DNA of 64,000 nucleotides from Streptomyces sp. NBC_01341 (GTDB lineage Bacteria > Actinomycetota > Actinomycetes > Streptomycetales > Streptomycetaceae): positions 6,448,001 to 6,512,000 of the forward strand of contig NZ_CP108364.1 in the NCBI RefSeq assembly GCF_035946055.1, written 5' to 3'. A model generated the notes under the pieces. The model did not search any database and was not told where the DNA came from. It was given only the letters and a program-made list of their open reading frames with translations. This document shows positions 44,896-52,937 of the stretch, in pieces (the first letter of the stretch is position 1; each line of letters opens with the position of its first letter). Both the position numbers and the translations under genes were made by a program.

Positions 44896-47157
44896 TCAGT
44901 GCTCCCTGACCAGCTCGGCGTACGGGCCTCCGGCAGCCGCCAGGTGTTCGTGCCGGCCGCGTTCCACCACCGTCCCGTGGTCCAGGACGACGATCTCGTC
45001 GCTGTCGCGCACGGTGCTCAGCCGGTGCGCGATCACCACACAGGCACAGCCGCGCCGCCGCAGGTTGTCGATGATGACCCTTTCCGTCTCGGCGTCCAGC
45101 GCGCTCGTGACCTCGTCCAGGACCAGGATGCTGGGGCGGCGGACGAGCGCCCGGGCGATCTCCAGGCGCTGACGCTGACCGCCGGAGAAGTTGCGGCCGT
45201 CCTGCTCGACGCGGCTGTGGATGCCCCGGGGCCGCCGGGCCACGACGTCGTACAGCGCGGCGTCCCGCAGCGCCTCTGTCACCGCTTCGTCGGGGACCGA
45301 GGGATCCCACAGCGCCACGTTGTCCCGGACCGTGCCCTCGAAGAGGAAGACGTCCTGGTCGACGAAGGAGACCGACGCCGCCAGAGCGCCCCTGGGTATG
45401 TCCTCCAGGCGCTGCCCGTCGATGCGGATCACACCCTCCCAGGGCCTGTAGAGCCCCGAGACGAGACGGGAGACCGTCGACTTGCCGCTGCCCGAACCGC
45501 CGACGAGAGCCACCTGCTGCCCCGGCCCGACCGTCAGCGAGAAGCCCGTGAGCAACGGCTTGTCGAGCGGGCTGTAGCCGAAGGTGATCTCCTCCAGCGT
45601 CACGTGGCCCTTCAGCCGGCGAGTGCTCGCGGCGGGCTCGCGGCGGGAGTACAGCGGGTCGACCGGGAAGTTCTCGACGTCCTTCAGCCGCGCCACGTCG
45701 GCCGCGAAGTCCTGGATGCGCCCGGCGACCCCGTTGAGCCGGGTGACGGGTGCGGTGAACCTGGTCACCAGCGCCTGGAAGGCCACGAGCAGGCCGATCG
45801 AGATGTGGCCCTCGACCGCCCTGAGTCCGCCGATCCACAGGATGAGCGCGCTGTTCAGCGTCGCGAGGAGCGGGGCGACGACACCCAGCCAGGCACTCGG
45901 CACCCCGAGGCGCTGCTGCTCCTCCAGGGTCGTCGCGTGCTGGCCCGCCCACCGGCGGAAGTAGCCGTTCTCGCCACCGGTGGCCTTCATCGTCTCGATC
46001 AGCTGGAGGCCGGTGTACGAGGTGTTCGTCAGCCGCGCGCTGTCGGCCCGCAGTTTCTGCGTGCCGGTGGCCCTCAGCCGTACGACGATGCGCATCGCCA
46101 CCACGTTGAGCAGGGCGATCCCCACCCCGATGACGGTCAGCTGCGGATCGTACGTCCACAGCAGGAACGCGTAGAGGAGGACGACGACGCCGTCCACACC
46201 GGCCGCGGTGAGATCCCGGGCGAGCGTCTCGGCCACCGCGTCGTTCGACTGCAGCCGCTGGACGAGATCGGCGGGACTCCGCTGAGCGAAGAAGGTGACC
46301 GGCAGCCTGAGCAGGTGCCGGAAGAAGCGCGCGCTGCCGAGCGTGGACGAGATGATGCGTCCGCGCAGCAGGTTCGCCTGCTGCAGCCAGGTCAGGACGA
46401 CGGTGAGGGCCACCATGGTGCCCATCGCACCGAACAGCAGCCCGAGCAGGGAGGTCTGCTCACCGATCAGGAACATGTCGATGTACGTGCGGCTCAGGGC
46501 CGGCAGCGCCGCCCCGACGGCGACCAGCAGCAGGCTGGCCAGCAGGGCGACCAGCATCGTGCCGGTGGTGCCCCGCAGCCTGGCGGGCAGGGCCGCGAGG
46601 ACCCCGGGCCTGCGGCCTCCGCGGCGGAAGTCCTCGCCGGGCTCCAGGACGAGGACGACCCCGGTGAAGCTGGTGTCGAAATCCTCCGTGGGTACGAACC
46701 TGCGGCCCTTGCCCGGGTCGTTGACGTGCACGCCCCGCCGCCCCAGACGGCGTCCCATGCCGTCATACACGACGTAGTGGTTGAACTCCCAGAACAGGAT
46801 CGCCGGCGCCGGGACCTCGGCCAGTGCGGCGGGTTCCATCTGCATGCCCTTGGCCCGCAGTCCATAACTGCGGGCGGCCTTCAGCACGTTGCTCGCGCGG
46901 GAACCGTCACGGGAGACTCCGCAGGCGATGCGCAGTTCCTCCAGCGGCACGTGGCGGCCGTGGTGCGCCAGCACCATCGCCAGCGAGGCCGCACCACATT
47001 CCACGGCCTCCATCTGGAGCACCGTGGGGGAGCGCACCGTCCTCGTCCGTCCCGGCTTCGGGGCGGGACGCGAGCGGCGCCCGCTCTCCGGCCGGTGTCT
47101 GCCCCGGCCGGAAGGCGGCAACTGCTGTGCGGCGGGCGACGGGTGGGGTGCGGTCAC
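44896..47157 (-). CDS. NHLM-type peptide export ABC transporter with C39 peptidase domain
   Basis: A 753-residue maturation-and-export protein. The N-terminal C39 peptidase has Cys54 in LQMEAVECGAASLAMVLAHH, the catalytic His in FWEFNHYVVYDG and the Asp in VNDPGKGRR. It should cleave after the Gly-Gly of the leader. Six membrane helices follow, then an ATPase domain with Walker A VGGSGSGKST, signature NFSGGQRQRLEIARAL and ILVLDEVTSALDAET. The GTG at 47157 overlaps the HlyD-like gene stop by GTGA. The open frame extends further upstream but that is a shadow of the adaptor gene. Substrate: presumably the VSGG precursor at 48043..48270. Confidence 0.93.
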   Translation of the reverse strand: MTAPHPSPAAQQLPPSGRGRHRPESGRRSRPAPKPGRTRTVRSPTVLQMEAVECGAASLAMVLAHHGRHVPLEELRIACGVSRDGSRASNVLKAARSYGLRAKGMQMEPAALAEVPAPAILFWEFNHYVVYDGMGRRLGRRGVHVNDPGKGRRFVPTEDFDTSFTGVVLVLEPGEDFRRGGRRPGVLAALPARLRGTTGTMLVALLASLLLVAVGAALPALSRTYIDMFLIGEQTSLLGLLFGAMGTMVALTVVLTWLQQANLLRGRIISSTLGSARFFRHLLRLPVTFFAQRSPADLVQRLQSNDAVAETLARDLTAAGVDGVVVLLYAFLLWTYDPQLTVIGVGIALLNVVAMRIVVRLRATGTQKLRADSARLTNTSYTGLQLIETMKATGGENGYFRRWAGQHATTLEEQQRLGVPSAWLGVVAPLLATLNSALILWIGGLRAVEGHISIGLLVAFQALVTRFTAPVTRLNGVAGRIQDFAADVARLKDVENFPVDPLYSRREPAASTRRLKGHVTLEEITFGYSPLDKPLLTGFSLTVGPGQQVALVGGSGSGKSTVSRLVSGLYRPWEGVIRIDGQRLEDIPRGALAASVSFVDQDVFLFEGTVRDNVALWDPSVPDEAVTEALRDAALYDVVARRPRGIHSRVEQDGRNFSGGQRQRLEIARALVRRPSILVLDEVTSALDAETERVIIDNLRRRGCACVVIAHRLSTVRDSDEIVVLDHGTVVERGRHEHLAAAGGPYAELVREH

Positions 47158-47960
47158 GGGAGCAGCCAATCGATCGGGTGCTGGTCGGAGAGGTGCACCG
47201 AGCCGGTGGCCAGGGTCATGGAACCGATCGCGTACGGAGGACCCTCGGCCGAGGACCACCGGTAGCCGGACTCCGTGGACTTCGAGTGCTCGATCCGCAC
47301 CAGGACGGTCAGCGGCCGTCCGTGCCGGGAGAACTGCGCCCCGAGCTGGGCGTCGCCGAGGAAGCGGGTGATCTGCTGCCGCGTCTGGGCTGCCCTGCCG
47401 ACCGCCGCCACCTTGCCCCGGAGGACCCCGTACCGCTGGGCGGGAACCGACTGCACGGTGAGGTCGACCTTCGCACCCACCGGGACCGACGCCGCGCTGC
47501 CGCCGGACACGTACAGCAGGACGACGAGGGGATCGTCGGCGCCCTCGATCCGCTCGACGCTCGCCACATCGGCGCCCGTCGCCACGACCGCTCCGATGGT
47601 CGCCGTGACGGACGTGAGACGGCCCGCGCCGATGGTGCGCACGACCTTTTCGCCGTTCTGTGTACGGACTTTGAGGAGCGGGGCATCGGCGGGCAGGCTT
47701 GCCCCCTCGTCGGCCAGCACCTCGGTGATCTGGCCGGCGACCGGGCTCTGCAGGACGTAACTGCCGCGCGCGTGCGTGAGGATGCCGGGGGCGTCGAGCG
47801 TACTCGCTACGGAGCCCGTCACGGCCCAGAAGCAGGCCGCGCCCATCACGGCGACGGTGACGCAGAGGACGAGCAGGCCCTGGGGGCGGGCGAAGCGCAC
47901 CGGGAGGTCGAGGTGTTCGGGCGACTGCAGCTTGGAAAGCGCCTGTTGACGGAACTGCAC
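47154..47960 (-). CDS. NHLM-type secretion adaptor (HlyD-like membrane fusion protein)
   Basis: A 268-residue protein with one N-terminal membrane helix (GLLVLCVTVAVMGAACFWAV, about 29-48) and an extracytoplasmic biotinyl-lipoyl-like/HlyD beta domain (SYVLQSPVAGQITEVLADEG ASL; GRLTSVTATIGAVVATGADV). It is shorter than HlyD of Gram-negatives because no outer membrane has to be crossed. It lies first among the exporter genes, 82 bp after the precursor gene, and overlaps the C39-ABC start by 4 bp. It should bridge or stabilise the two ABC subunits. Confidence 0.9.
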   Translation of the reverse strand: MQFRQQALSKLQSPEHLDLPVRFARPQGLLVLCVTVAVMGAACFWAVTGSVASTLDAPGILTHARGSYVLQSPVAGQITEVLADEGASLPADAPLLKVRTQNGEKVVRTIGAGRLTSVTATIGAVVATGADVASVERIEGADDPLVVLLYVSGGSAASVPVGAKVDLTVQSVPAQRYGVLRGKVAAVGRAAQTRQQITRFLGDAQLGAQFSRHGRPLTVLVRIEHSKSTESGYRWSSAEGPPYAIGSMTLATGSVHLSDQHPIDWLLP

Positions 47961-47990
47961 GGAACTCTTCCCTCACCTGTCGGCGGTCGG

Positions 47991-48028
47991 CACCGAGCCC
48001 CGGAACCGACGGGTTCCGGGGCTCGGTG
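47991..48028 (-). terminator. Perfect 17-bp hairpin between precursor gene and exporter operon
   Basis: Arms CACCGAGCCCCGGAACC and GGTTCCGGGGCTCGGTG with a GACG loop, 14 bp past the precursor stop and 30 bp before the adaptor start. It is most likely an attenuating terminator or mRNA stabiliser that keeps precursor message above exporter message. Confidence 0.8.
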
Positions 48029-48042
48029 GGCACTGCCGTCTC

Positions 48043-48270
48043 TCAGAGACCGGCCGTGAGGCCGGAGGCCAGGCCGGTGACCGCGCCCGTGTTCACGCCG
48101 GTGGCCGACTCGACGAGACCCGTGACCGAGCCGACGACGCCGGAGACCGGGACGATGCTCTCGACGGTGCCCGTGACGTTGCCGGCGAGGCCGCCGATGA
48201 GGCCGCCCGAGACGTTGTCGAGGTCGTTGTCGGAGATCTCGGCGGTCTCGACCTGGGGGGTGTAGTTCAT
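48043..48270 (-). CDS. Double-glycine (VSGG) leader precursor peptide with cysteine-free core
   Basis: A 75-residue precursor. Leader residues 1-23 end in the export signature EISDNDLDNVSGG, typical of type A2/NHLM substrates. The predicted mature part (24-75, 52 residues) is Gly/Val/Thr/Ser-rich, has no Cys, Lys, Arg, His, Trp, Phe or Tyr, and shows a threefold motif: VTGTVES, VTGLVES, VTGLAS. Without Cys it cannot form lanthionines. The ATG at 48270 has a GAAGGG site. A dedicated C39/ABC exporter follows immediately. No cyclase, dehydratase, radical-SAM or immunity gene is visible. The product could be an unmodified hydrophobic bacteriocin, a surface-active peptide or a signal. Confidence 0.88.
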   Translation of the reverse strand: MNYTPQVETAEISDNDLDNVSGGLIGGLAGNVTGTVESIVPVSGVVGSVTGLVESATGVNTGAVTGLASGLTAGL

Positions 48271-48283
48271 GATGAGCGCTGCC

Positions 48284-48337
48284 CTTCGTATGGAAATTGC
48301 TTCTATACGGAAACCGGGGGTGCGGCTTCCGTATGGG
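48284..48337 (-). promoter_or_regulatory. Repeated CTTCnTAT-type elements upstream of the precursor gene
   Basis: On the plus strand: CTTCGTATGG (48284), CTTCTATACGG (48300) and CTTCCGTATGGG (48326). The second and third also contain the inverted pair ATACGGAA (48305..48312) and TTCCGTAT (48327..48334), 14 nt apart. The first overlaps the ribosome-binding site. These look like regulator sites controlling the peptide operon. Confidence 0.5.
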
Positions 48338-48967
48338 CCAGGATCAAAGCACGCCGGTGCCGCGCACAGCGAATCGAACTGCGGCCGCTCCGCCGTCGTC
48401 CGGGCCTCGAATTCGACTTTCGTGCAGAAGTGTTCATTTCATGGCGGCAGGTCCTTCACGAGCTTCACCGCATGAATTCTCGACCGACGCGGCCACGGGT
48501 CTCCCAAGTGGGGCACTCCCGCCCCAAACGCCTCGCGCCGTGGTCCGGACCAGCTGCTATGTGCCGAACGGCGTGATCGCTGTGCGCATGCCGTGTGCAG
48601 ATTTCCCCGCGGCGACGGCTGGAGGAATGGCAACCCGGTGGGTGCGGTCAGACGGGAGGCCCGTTTCCGCGGCCGGTCACATCGACGGCGCTGCGGAAGA
48701 TGAACAAGGCTCTCTTTTCCCTGCCCGCCGTATATCGGTGAAGGTGTCGGTATGAAGCATTTCCCTCTGTGTCGTACCCGTGGTCCCACCTTCTCCTCGG
48801 AGATATGGAGGAGCTGTGTCGCGTTCCGTTCGCACGTGAATGAAGTGTGCGGGGCGAAATGGAAATACCGCCCATAATGCGCCGCATTGGAGTGAGGTTT
48901 CCTGTGCACAGGCGAGCGGGCGGACCGGAGTTGTCGACCCACCTGCCGGCGCTCCTCGGGACGTGAC
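48338..48967. other. Intergenic region without a supported gene
   Basis: Roughly 630 bp upstream of the precursor operon. It is less GC-rich in places (around 48690-48890) than its neighbours. Minus-strand open frames here (for example 48439..49005) lack ribosome-binding sites and recognisable content. Promoters of the peptide operon probably lie in its left part. Confidence 0.4.
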
Positions 48968-49000
48968 GCGGGGCCCGGCCGTGACACTGCCGGGCCCCGC
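48968..49000 (-). terminator. Terminator of the discoidin/beta-helix gene
   Basis: A perfect 12-bp stem GCGGGGCCCGGC / GCCGGGCCCCGC with a 9-nt loop, 38 bp past the stop at 49039. Confidence 0.85.
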
Positions 49001-49038
49001 ACCATGCGACGAGCCGAGTCCGCTCACCTCACCCCGGC

Positions 49039-51219
49039 TCAGGGAAAGGACACCACCTGGGACGGGATGGTCGATGTACCGGAGGTCGGTGATCCGGTGT
49101 TGTTGATGACGTGTTCGTACTGTCCCTGGCCGCCGAGGGAGACGACGAGCAGGTCGTGGAACTTCACTCCGGGCTTCACGGGCGCCTGGAATCCGTGCTG
49201 CTGGCGGATGCTCGGGTCGACGTTGAAGTAGCAGTAGCTGCCCATGCCCCAGCCCTCGTGCGTGGTGACCGAGTCGCCCACCTTGTAGGCGGCGTACCCC
49301 TTGATGTCCCCGTTCTGGATGGCGGCCTGGTTGGGGGCGTCGTACGCCTTCTCGTTCTGGAAGAAGATCGTCTTCCCGTTCTCGCCGTACCACTGGACGT
49401 CGTACTTGTTGAAGTGCTCCACGAACAGGCCCGTCGCCAGCACGTCGTCACCGTTGACCCGGAGACCGTAGTCGGACCGGTTGGTCTCCCAGCCGACCCC
49501 GTCACCGTGGTCCGCGCGCCACAACCAGGTGTGGTCGATGACGGTGTCGTCGCTGTTGACCACCATGCCGGTGGTCGCCTTGCCGGCTCCCGCGCCGCCG
49601 ACCCGGACGAACACGTCCTGGAGGCTGGTCGGGTTGGCCGAGTGGTCGGCCGCCGCGCCATCGGGGCCCACCTGGACGAGCACCGAGGAGTTCTGCGTAC
49701 CGGCGTCCACGAGGAGTCCGGCGAGCTTGACGCCGTCGACGTCGCCGACCTTGATCGCGGTCACGCCGTTGTCCGGGATGATCGTGGCGAGGCCGAGGCC
49801 CAGTGCGACGGTGTTCGCGCGGTTGATCTCGATGGGCTCGTTCACGTGGTAGATGCCCGGCGTGAACAGCAGATGCAGGCCCTGCCGTACGGCCGCGTTG
49901 ATCGTCTGCGCGGTCGCGCCCGGTTTGACCACGTAGAACTGGCTCAGCGGGATGGACTCGCCCTGCGGGGTGCCGTTCCACGAGACGCCGCGTGCGTTGG
50001 TGCGCTTGGCGGGGACGAAGACCTTGTAGTCGTTGCCGTCGAGGTAGAGGAAGGGCTTCTCGCGGGAGACGGGGGTGTTGTTCAGGGTGGTGTAGGGCGG
50101 TTCGGGGAAGCTCTGGGCGGGTGCGCCCTCGACGCCGGAGAAGGTCATGTTCCAGACGCCGTTGCCCCAGCTGCCGATTGAGCTGTCGCGGGTGTACCAC
50201 TGCTGCTGGGAGTAGGGGCCGACCTGGCCGTCGATCTTGCTGTCGGCGATGTAGCCGCCGCTGGCCCAGCCGTAGCCGTTCGGGGCGAGGTTGAGTCCGC
50301 CCTTGACGTGCATGCGGCGGAAGGGGGCGGCCTGGGAGACGGCCCAGCGGTTGGTGCCGTTGACGGGGTTGAGGGCGAGGTTCTCGGCCGAGCGCCAGAA
50401 GTTCTGAGTGGCGTTGCCGTTGAACCAGCCGGCGTCGACGGTGACGTCGCCGTTGAACGTGGTGTCGTCGGGCTTCAGGCCGAGGCCGGCGATCTGGGTG
50501 TAGAAGCCGATCTGGGCGTTGATGTTGTTGTACGTACCCGGCTTGAACATGAGCGCGTAGCGGCCTGTGCCGAACTGCGCGGACTCCTGCTGCTTGAAGA
50601 TCGCGTCCACCTTGGCCTGGATGCCCGGCGTCGAGGGGTCGAAGACCAGTACGTTGGGCCCGAGGTCACCCCCGCCGGGGATCTGCGGGTCGCTGCCGCC
50701 GGTCGTGCCGAAGACCTGGAACTCCCAGAGGGAGTGGCCGTAGCCGGTGGCGCGAGCGGTGCCGGTCAGCCGGACGTAGCGGGCGGTCCCGGAGGCGTTC
50801 AGCGTCTCGGTACCGCCGGGGCCGGTGGTGGTGGAGTAGGCGGTGCTCCAGCTGCTGTTGTCCGAGGAGAACTCGATCCGGTAGGCCGTGGAGTAGGCCG
50901 CCTCCCAGCGCAGCACGATCTGGCTCACCGAGGCGGCGGCGCCGAGGTCGATCTTGATCCACTGAGGGTCGGAGAAGGTGCTCGACCAGCGTGTCCCGTT
51001 GTTGCCGTCGACCGCCGCGGAAGCGGGAGTGCCGTCGTTCTCCTGGCTGGAGGAGGTGACGGTCTTGCCCTGGGAGAGCAACGACGGCGCGGCGCTCGCG
51101 GGGGTCTGGGGGACGAGGGCGAGGAGGGAGAGGACCAGGCCGGCTATGACGGCCGGTACACCGCTGCGTCTGGCCCGCGATGCGGGGAGGGGTATGCGGA
51201 GCCGGGGATGTGCGTACAT
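49039..51219 (-). CDS. Secreted discoidin (F5/8C) plus beta-helix protein, probable glycan-active enzyme
   Basis: A 726-residue exported protein. The signal peptide is at about 1-44 (AVIAGLVLSLLALVPQTPAS). A discoidin/CBM32-type domain spans about 45-168 (GTPASAAVDGNNGTRWSSTF; PQWIKIDLGAAASVSQIVLR). The rest is a large repetitive beta-helix region (VDAIFKQQESAQFGTGRYAL; LLVDAGTQNSSVLVQVG; TVIDHTWLWRADHGDGVGWE) like GH55 or pectate-lyase-superfamily proteins. Database entries of this type are often misnamed adenylyl cyclase; nothing here resembles a cyclase. A beta-glucan-type substrate is my guess. A LacI-type palindrome lies 45 bp upstream. Confidence 0.85.
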   Translation of the reverse strand: MYAHPRLRIPLPASRARRSGVPAVIAGLVLSLLALVPQTPASAAPSLLSQGKTVTSSSQENDGTPASAAVDGNNGTRWSSTFSDPQWIKIDLGAAASVSQIVLRWEAAYSTAYRIEFSSDNSSWSTAYSTTTGPGGTETLNASGTARYVRLTGTARATGYGHSLWEFQVFGTTGGSDPQIPGGGDLGPNVLVFDPSTPGIQAKVDAIFKQQESAQFGTGRYALMFKPGTYNNINAQIGFYTQIAGLGLKPDDTTFNGDVTVDAGWFNGNATQNFWRSAENLALNPVNGTNRWAVSQAAPFRRMHVKGGLNLAPNGYGWASGGYIADSKIDGQVGPYSQQQWYTRDSSIGSWGNGVWNMTFSGVEGAPAQSFPEPPYTTLNNTPVSREKPFLYLDGNDYKVFVPAKRTNARGVSWNGTPQGESIPLSQFYVVKPGATAQTINAAVRQGLHLLFTPGIYHVNEPIEINRANTVALGLGLATIIPDNGVTAIKVGDVDGVKLAGLLVDAGTQNSSVLVQVGPDGAAADHSANPTSLQDVFVRVGGAGAGKATTGMVVNSDDTVIDHTWLWRADHGDGVGWETNRSDYGLRVNGDDVLATGLFVEHFNKYDVQWYGENGKTIFFQNEKAYDAPNQAAIQNGDIKGYAAYKVGDSVTTHEGWGMGSYCYFNVDPSIRQQHGFQAPVKPGVKFHDLLVVSLGGQGQYEHVINNTGSPTSGTSTIPSQVVSFP

Positions 51220-51263
51220 GGGGGTCTCCTGAGTCGTGGGGCGGGTACACGACGCGCACGGTC

Positions 51264-51277
51264 AGAGAGCGCTCTCT
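51264..51277 (-). promoter_or_regulatory. LacI/CebR-like operator palindrome
   Basis: AGAGAGCGCTCTCT is a perfect 14-bp palindrome with the central GAGCGCTC of LacI-family sites such as the Streptomyces CebR operator TGGGAGCGCTCCCA. It is 45 bp upstream of the discoidin/beta-helix gene, a position suited to repression by a sugar-responsive regulator. Confidence 0.7.
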
Positions 51278-51968
51278 CCGACTGTGCGAGATACTCCACC
51301 CTTGTTACGAGCACGTCAATAGATGTGCAACAACCCTCGTCTCGGCGGCTGTTGACGACAAGGCCTGATGGCGGCTCCTTGTGATGCCCCTTTTGCCGGA
51401 CGCCTTCGAGGCGGCGTGTTCCGTCCGGCGCGGCGTGGGTTCAGGAAGTGGCGGACGGGTTCGGGAGCGGCAGGCGGGTCCGGGCGCTGCGTGGGCCCAC
51501 GAGCGGTCAAGGTCCCCCTGATGTGCCCGACCGGCGGTAGGAGACGGGTCCTGTTCGCGTCGGCCCGGGGGCCACGTGCCATCGGCCCGGACGGCGGCGC
51601 TGTTCCGGTCGGCCCTGTTCCATCGGCCGGCGCGGCCGGTGAGGCGGCGCGGACGGGTCGTCAGGCCGCCCTCGTCCGGGGGAGCGGCAGCTTGGAGGGA
51701 GTGCCCTGTCATGCTGCGACCGTATGAGTGCGACCCAGCCCCGTACACGATGATCGTCGCCGCTCAAACCTCCTCCCGGCGTGGCGTGCCGTCAGACGGG
51801 TGACATCTGGCTCCCTGTCACACGTTGGGCCCACCGCATGGCCCCAATGCGGCCTCCCCGAGTGGTGCGCGGTCCGGATCGGACTGACGGTGGATCACGT
51901 CGCACCCGTGATCCGATGAGCCGACAACCAGCCGGCCGACGCGGGAGTGGCGAAAGGACTGTGTATCC
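51278..51968. other. Divergent intergenic region (beta-helix gene / repeat protein gene)
   Basis: About 690 bp. The part near 51300-51360 is relatively AT-rich and probably holds the promoter of the leftward gene. No coding content is supported in the remainder. Confidence 0.4.
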
Positions 51969-52805
51969 ATGCGCACTGCCCGCACCCTGTTCGCCTCGGC
52001 CGCCGTCACGGCGGTCCTCGCGGTCACCACCCCCGCCGCATACGCCGTGACCTCGGCGGACGGCTGGGACAAGGACAGCGGTTCCTCCGCCAGCAGCAAT
52101 GACGACCGTGAGAAGCCGGACTCGTGGAAGCACGAGAAGCCGGAGGGCGGTGTGCACGCCGGTGGCGGCGCGCTGGCCGGCGTGTCGGCGGACGACTGGG
52201 AGAAGGACAAGGAGTCCGGCTCCGGTAGCAATGACGACCGTGAGAAGTCGGACTCGTGGAAGCACGAGAAGCCGGAGGGCGGTGTGCACGCCGGTGGCGG
52301 CGCGCTGGCCGGCGTGTCGGCGGACGACTGGGAGAAGGACAAGGAGTCCGGCTCCGGTAGCAATGACGACCGTGAGAAGTCGGACTCGTGGAAGCACGAG
52401 AAGCCGGAGGGCGGTGTGCACGCCGGTGGCGGCGCGCTGGCCGGCGTGTCGGCGGACGACTGGGAGAAGGACAAGGAGTCCGGCTCCGGCAGCAATGACG
52501 ACCGTGAGAAGTCGGACTCGTGGAAGCACGAGAAGCCGGAGGGCGGTGTGCACGCCGGTGGCGGCGCGCTGGCCGGCGTGTCGGCCGATGACTGGGAGAA
52601 GGACAAGGAGTCCGGCTCCGGCAGCGGCGACAGCGAGAAGACCTGGAAGCACGAGAAGCCCGAGGGCGGCATGCACACCGGCGGTGGCGCGATGGCGCTC
52701 TCCGGCAGCGGTCTGGCCGCGGGCTCGGTGCTGATGCTCGGCGGCATCGGTGCCGTCGCGTACAAGCTGCGCCGCCGCAACGCCTCGGGCGCCGCGGCAG
52801 TCTGA
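51969..52805 (+). CDS. Cell-surface repeat protein with C-terminal membrane anchor, putative sortase partner
   Basis: A 278-residue exported protein. The signal peptide is at 1-26 (FASAAVTAVLAVTTPAAYA). Near-identical 44-residue repeats follow, each holding SDSWKHEKPEGGVHAGGGAL and ADDWEKDKESGSG. A final diverged unit (KPEGGMHTGGGAMALSGSG) leads to a membrane helix (LAAGSVLMLGGIGAVAYKL) and a basic tail RRRNASGAAAV. This is the layout of a sorted surface protein, but no clear LPxTG or LAxTG motif is present. The repeats are highly charged and likely disordered. It is followed after 132 bp by a class F-like sortase gene, the expected partner. Function unknown. Confidence 0.85.
   Translation: MRTARTLFASAAVTAVLAVTTPAAYAVTSADGWDKDSGSSASSNDDREKPDSWKHEKPEGGVHAGGGALAGVSADDWEKDKESGSGSNDDREKSDSWKHEKPEGGVHAGGGALAGVSADDWEKDKESGSGSNDDREKSDSWKHEKPEGGVHAGGGALAGVSADDWEKDKESGSGSNDDREKSDSWKHEKPEGGVHAGGGALAGVSADDWEKDKESGSGSGDSEKTWKHEKPEGGMHTGGGAMALSGSGLAAGSVLMLGGIGAVAYKLRRRNASGAAAV
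52101..52628 (+). repeat. 132-bp in-frame tandem repeats
   Basis: Four units starting at 52101, 52233, 52365 and 52497, each 132 bp (44 codons), nearly identical at the DNA level, inside the surface protein gene. A partial diverged unit follows. Such identity implies recent expansion or ongoing homogenisation. Confidence 0.95.
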
Positions 52806-52937
52806 CTCCGCCAGGCGACCCGCAGCACTGAATGAACCCTGTCGTGGCCGCCGCCCTCACCCGGGGCGGTGGCCGCGCCGATTTTCCCGGCGTCCAGGCC
52901 GGGCCCGCCCTCCCCGTACGCGAAAGGCAGCACGCGC

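Noticed and set aside
48439..49005. Minus-strand 188-codon frame upstream of the peptide operon
   Set aside because: Basic, low-complexity sequence with no ribosome-binding site, and it overlaps the terminator at 48968..49000.
52101..52628. CRISPR-like periodicity
   Set aside because: The 132-bp units are directly adjacent, in frame and coding, with no spacers and no cas genes.
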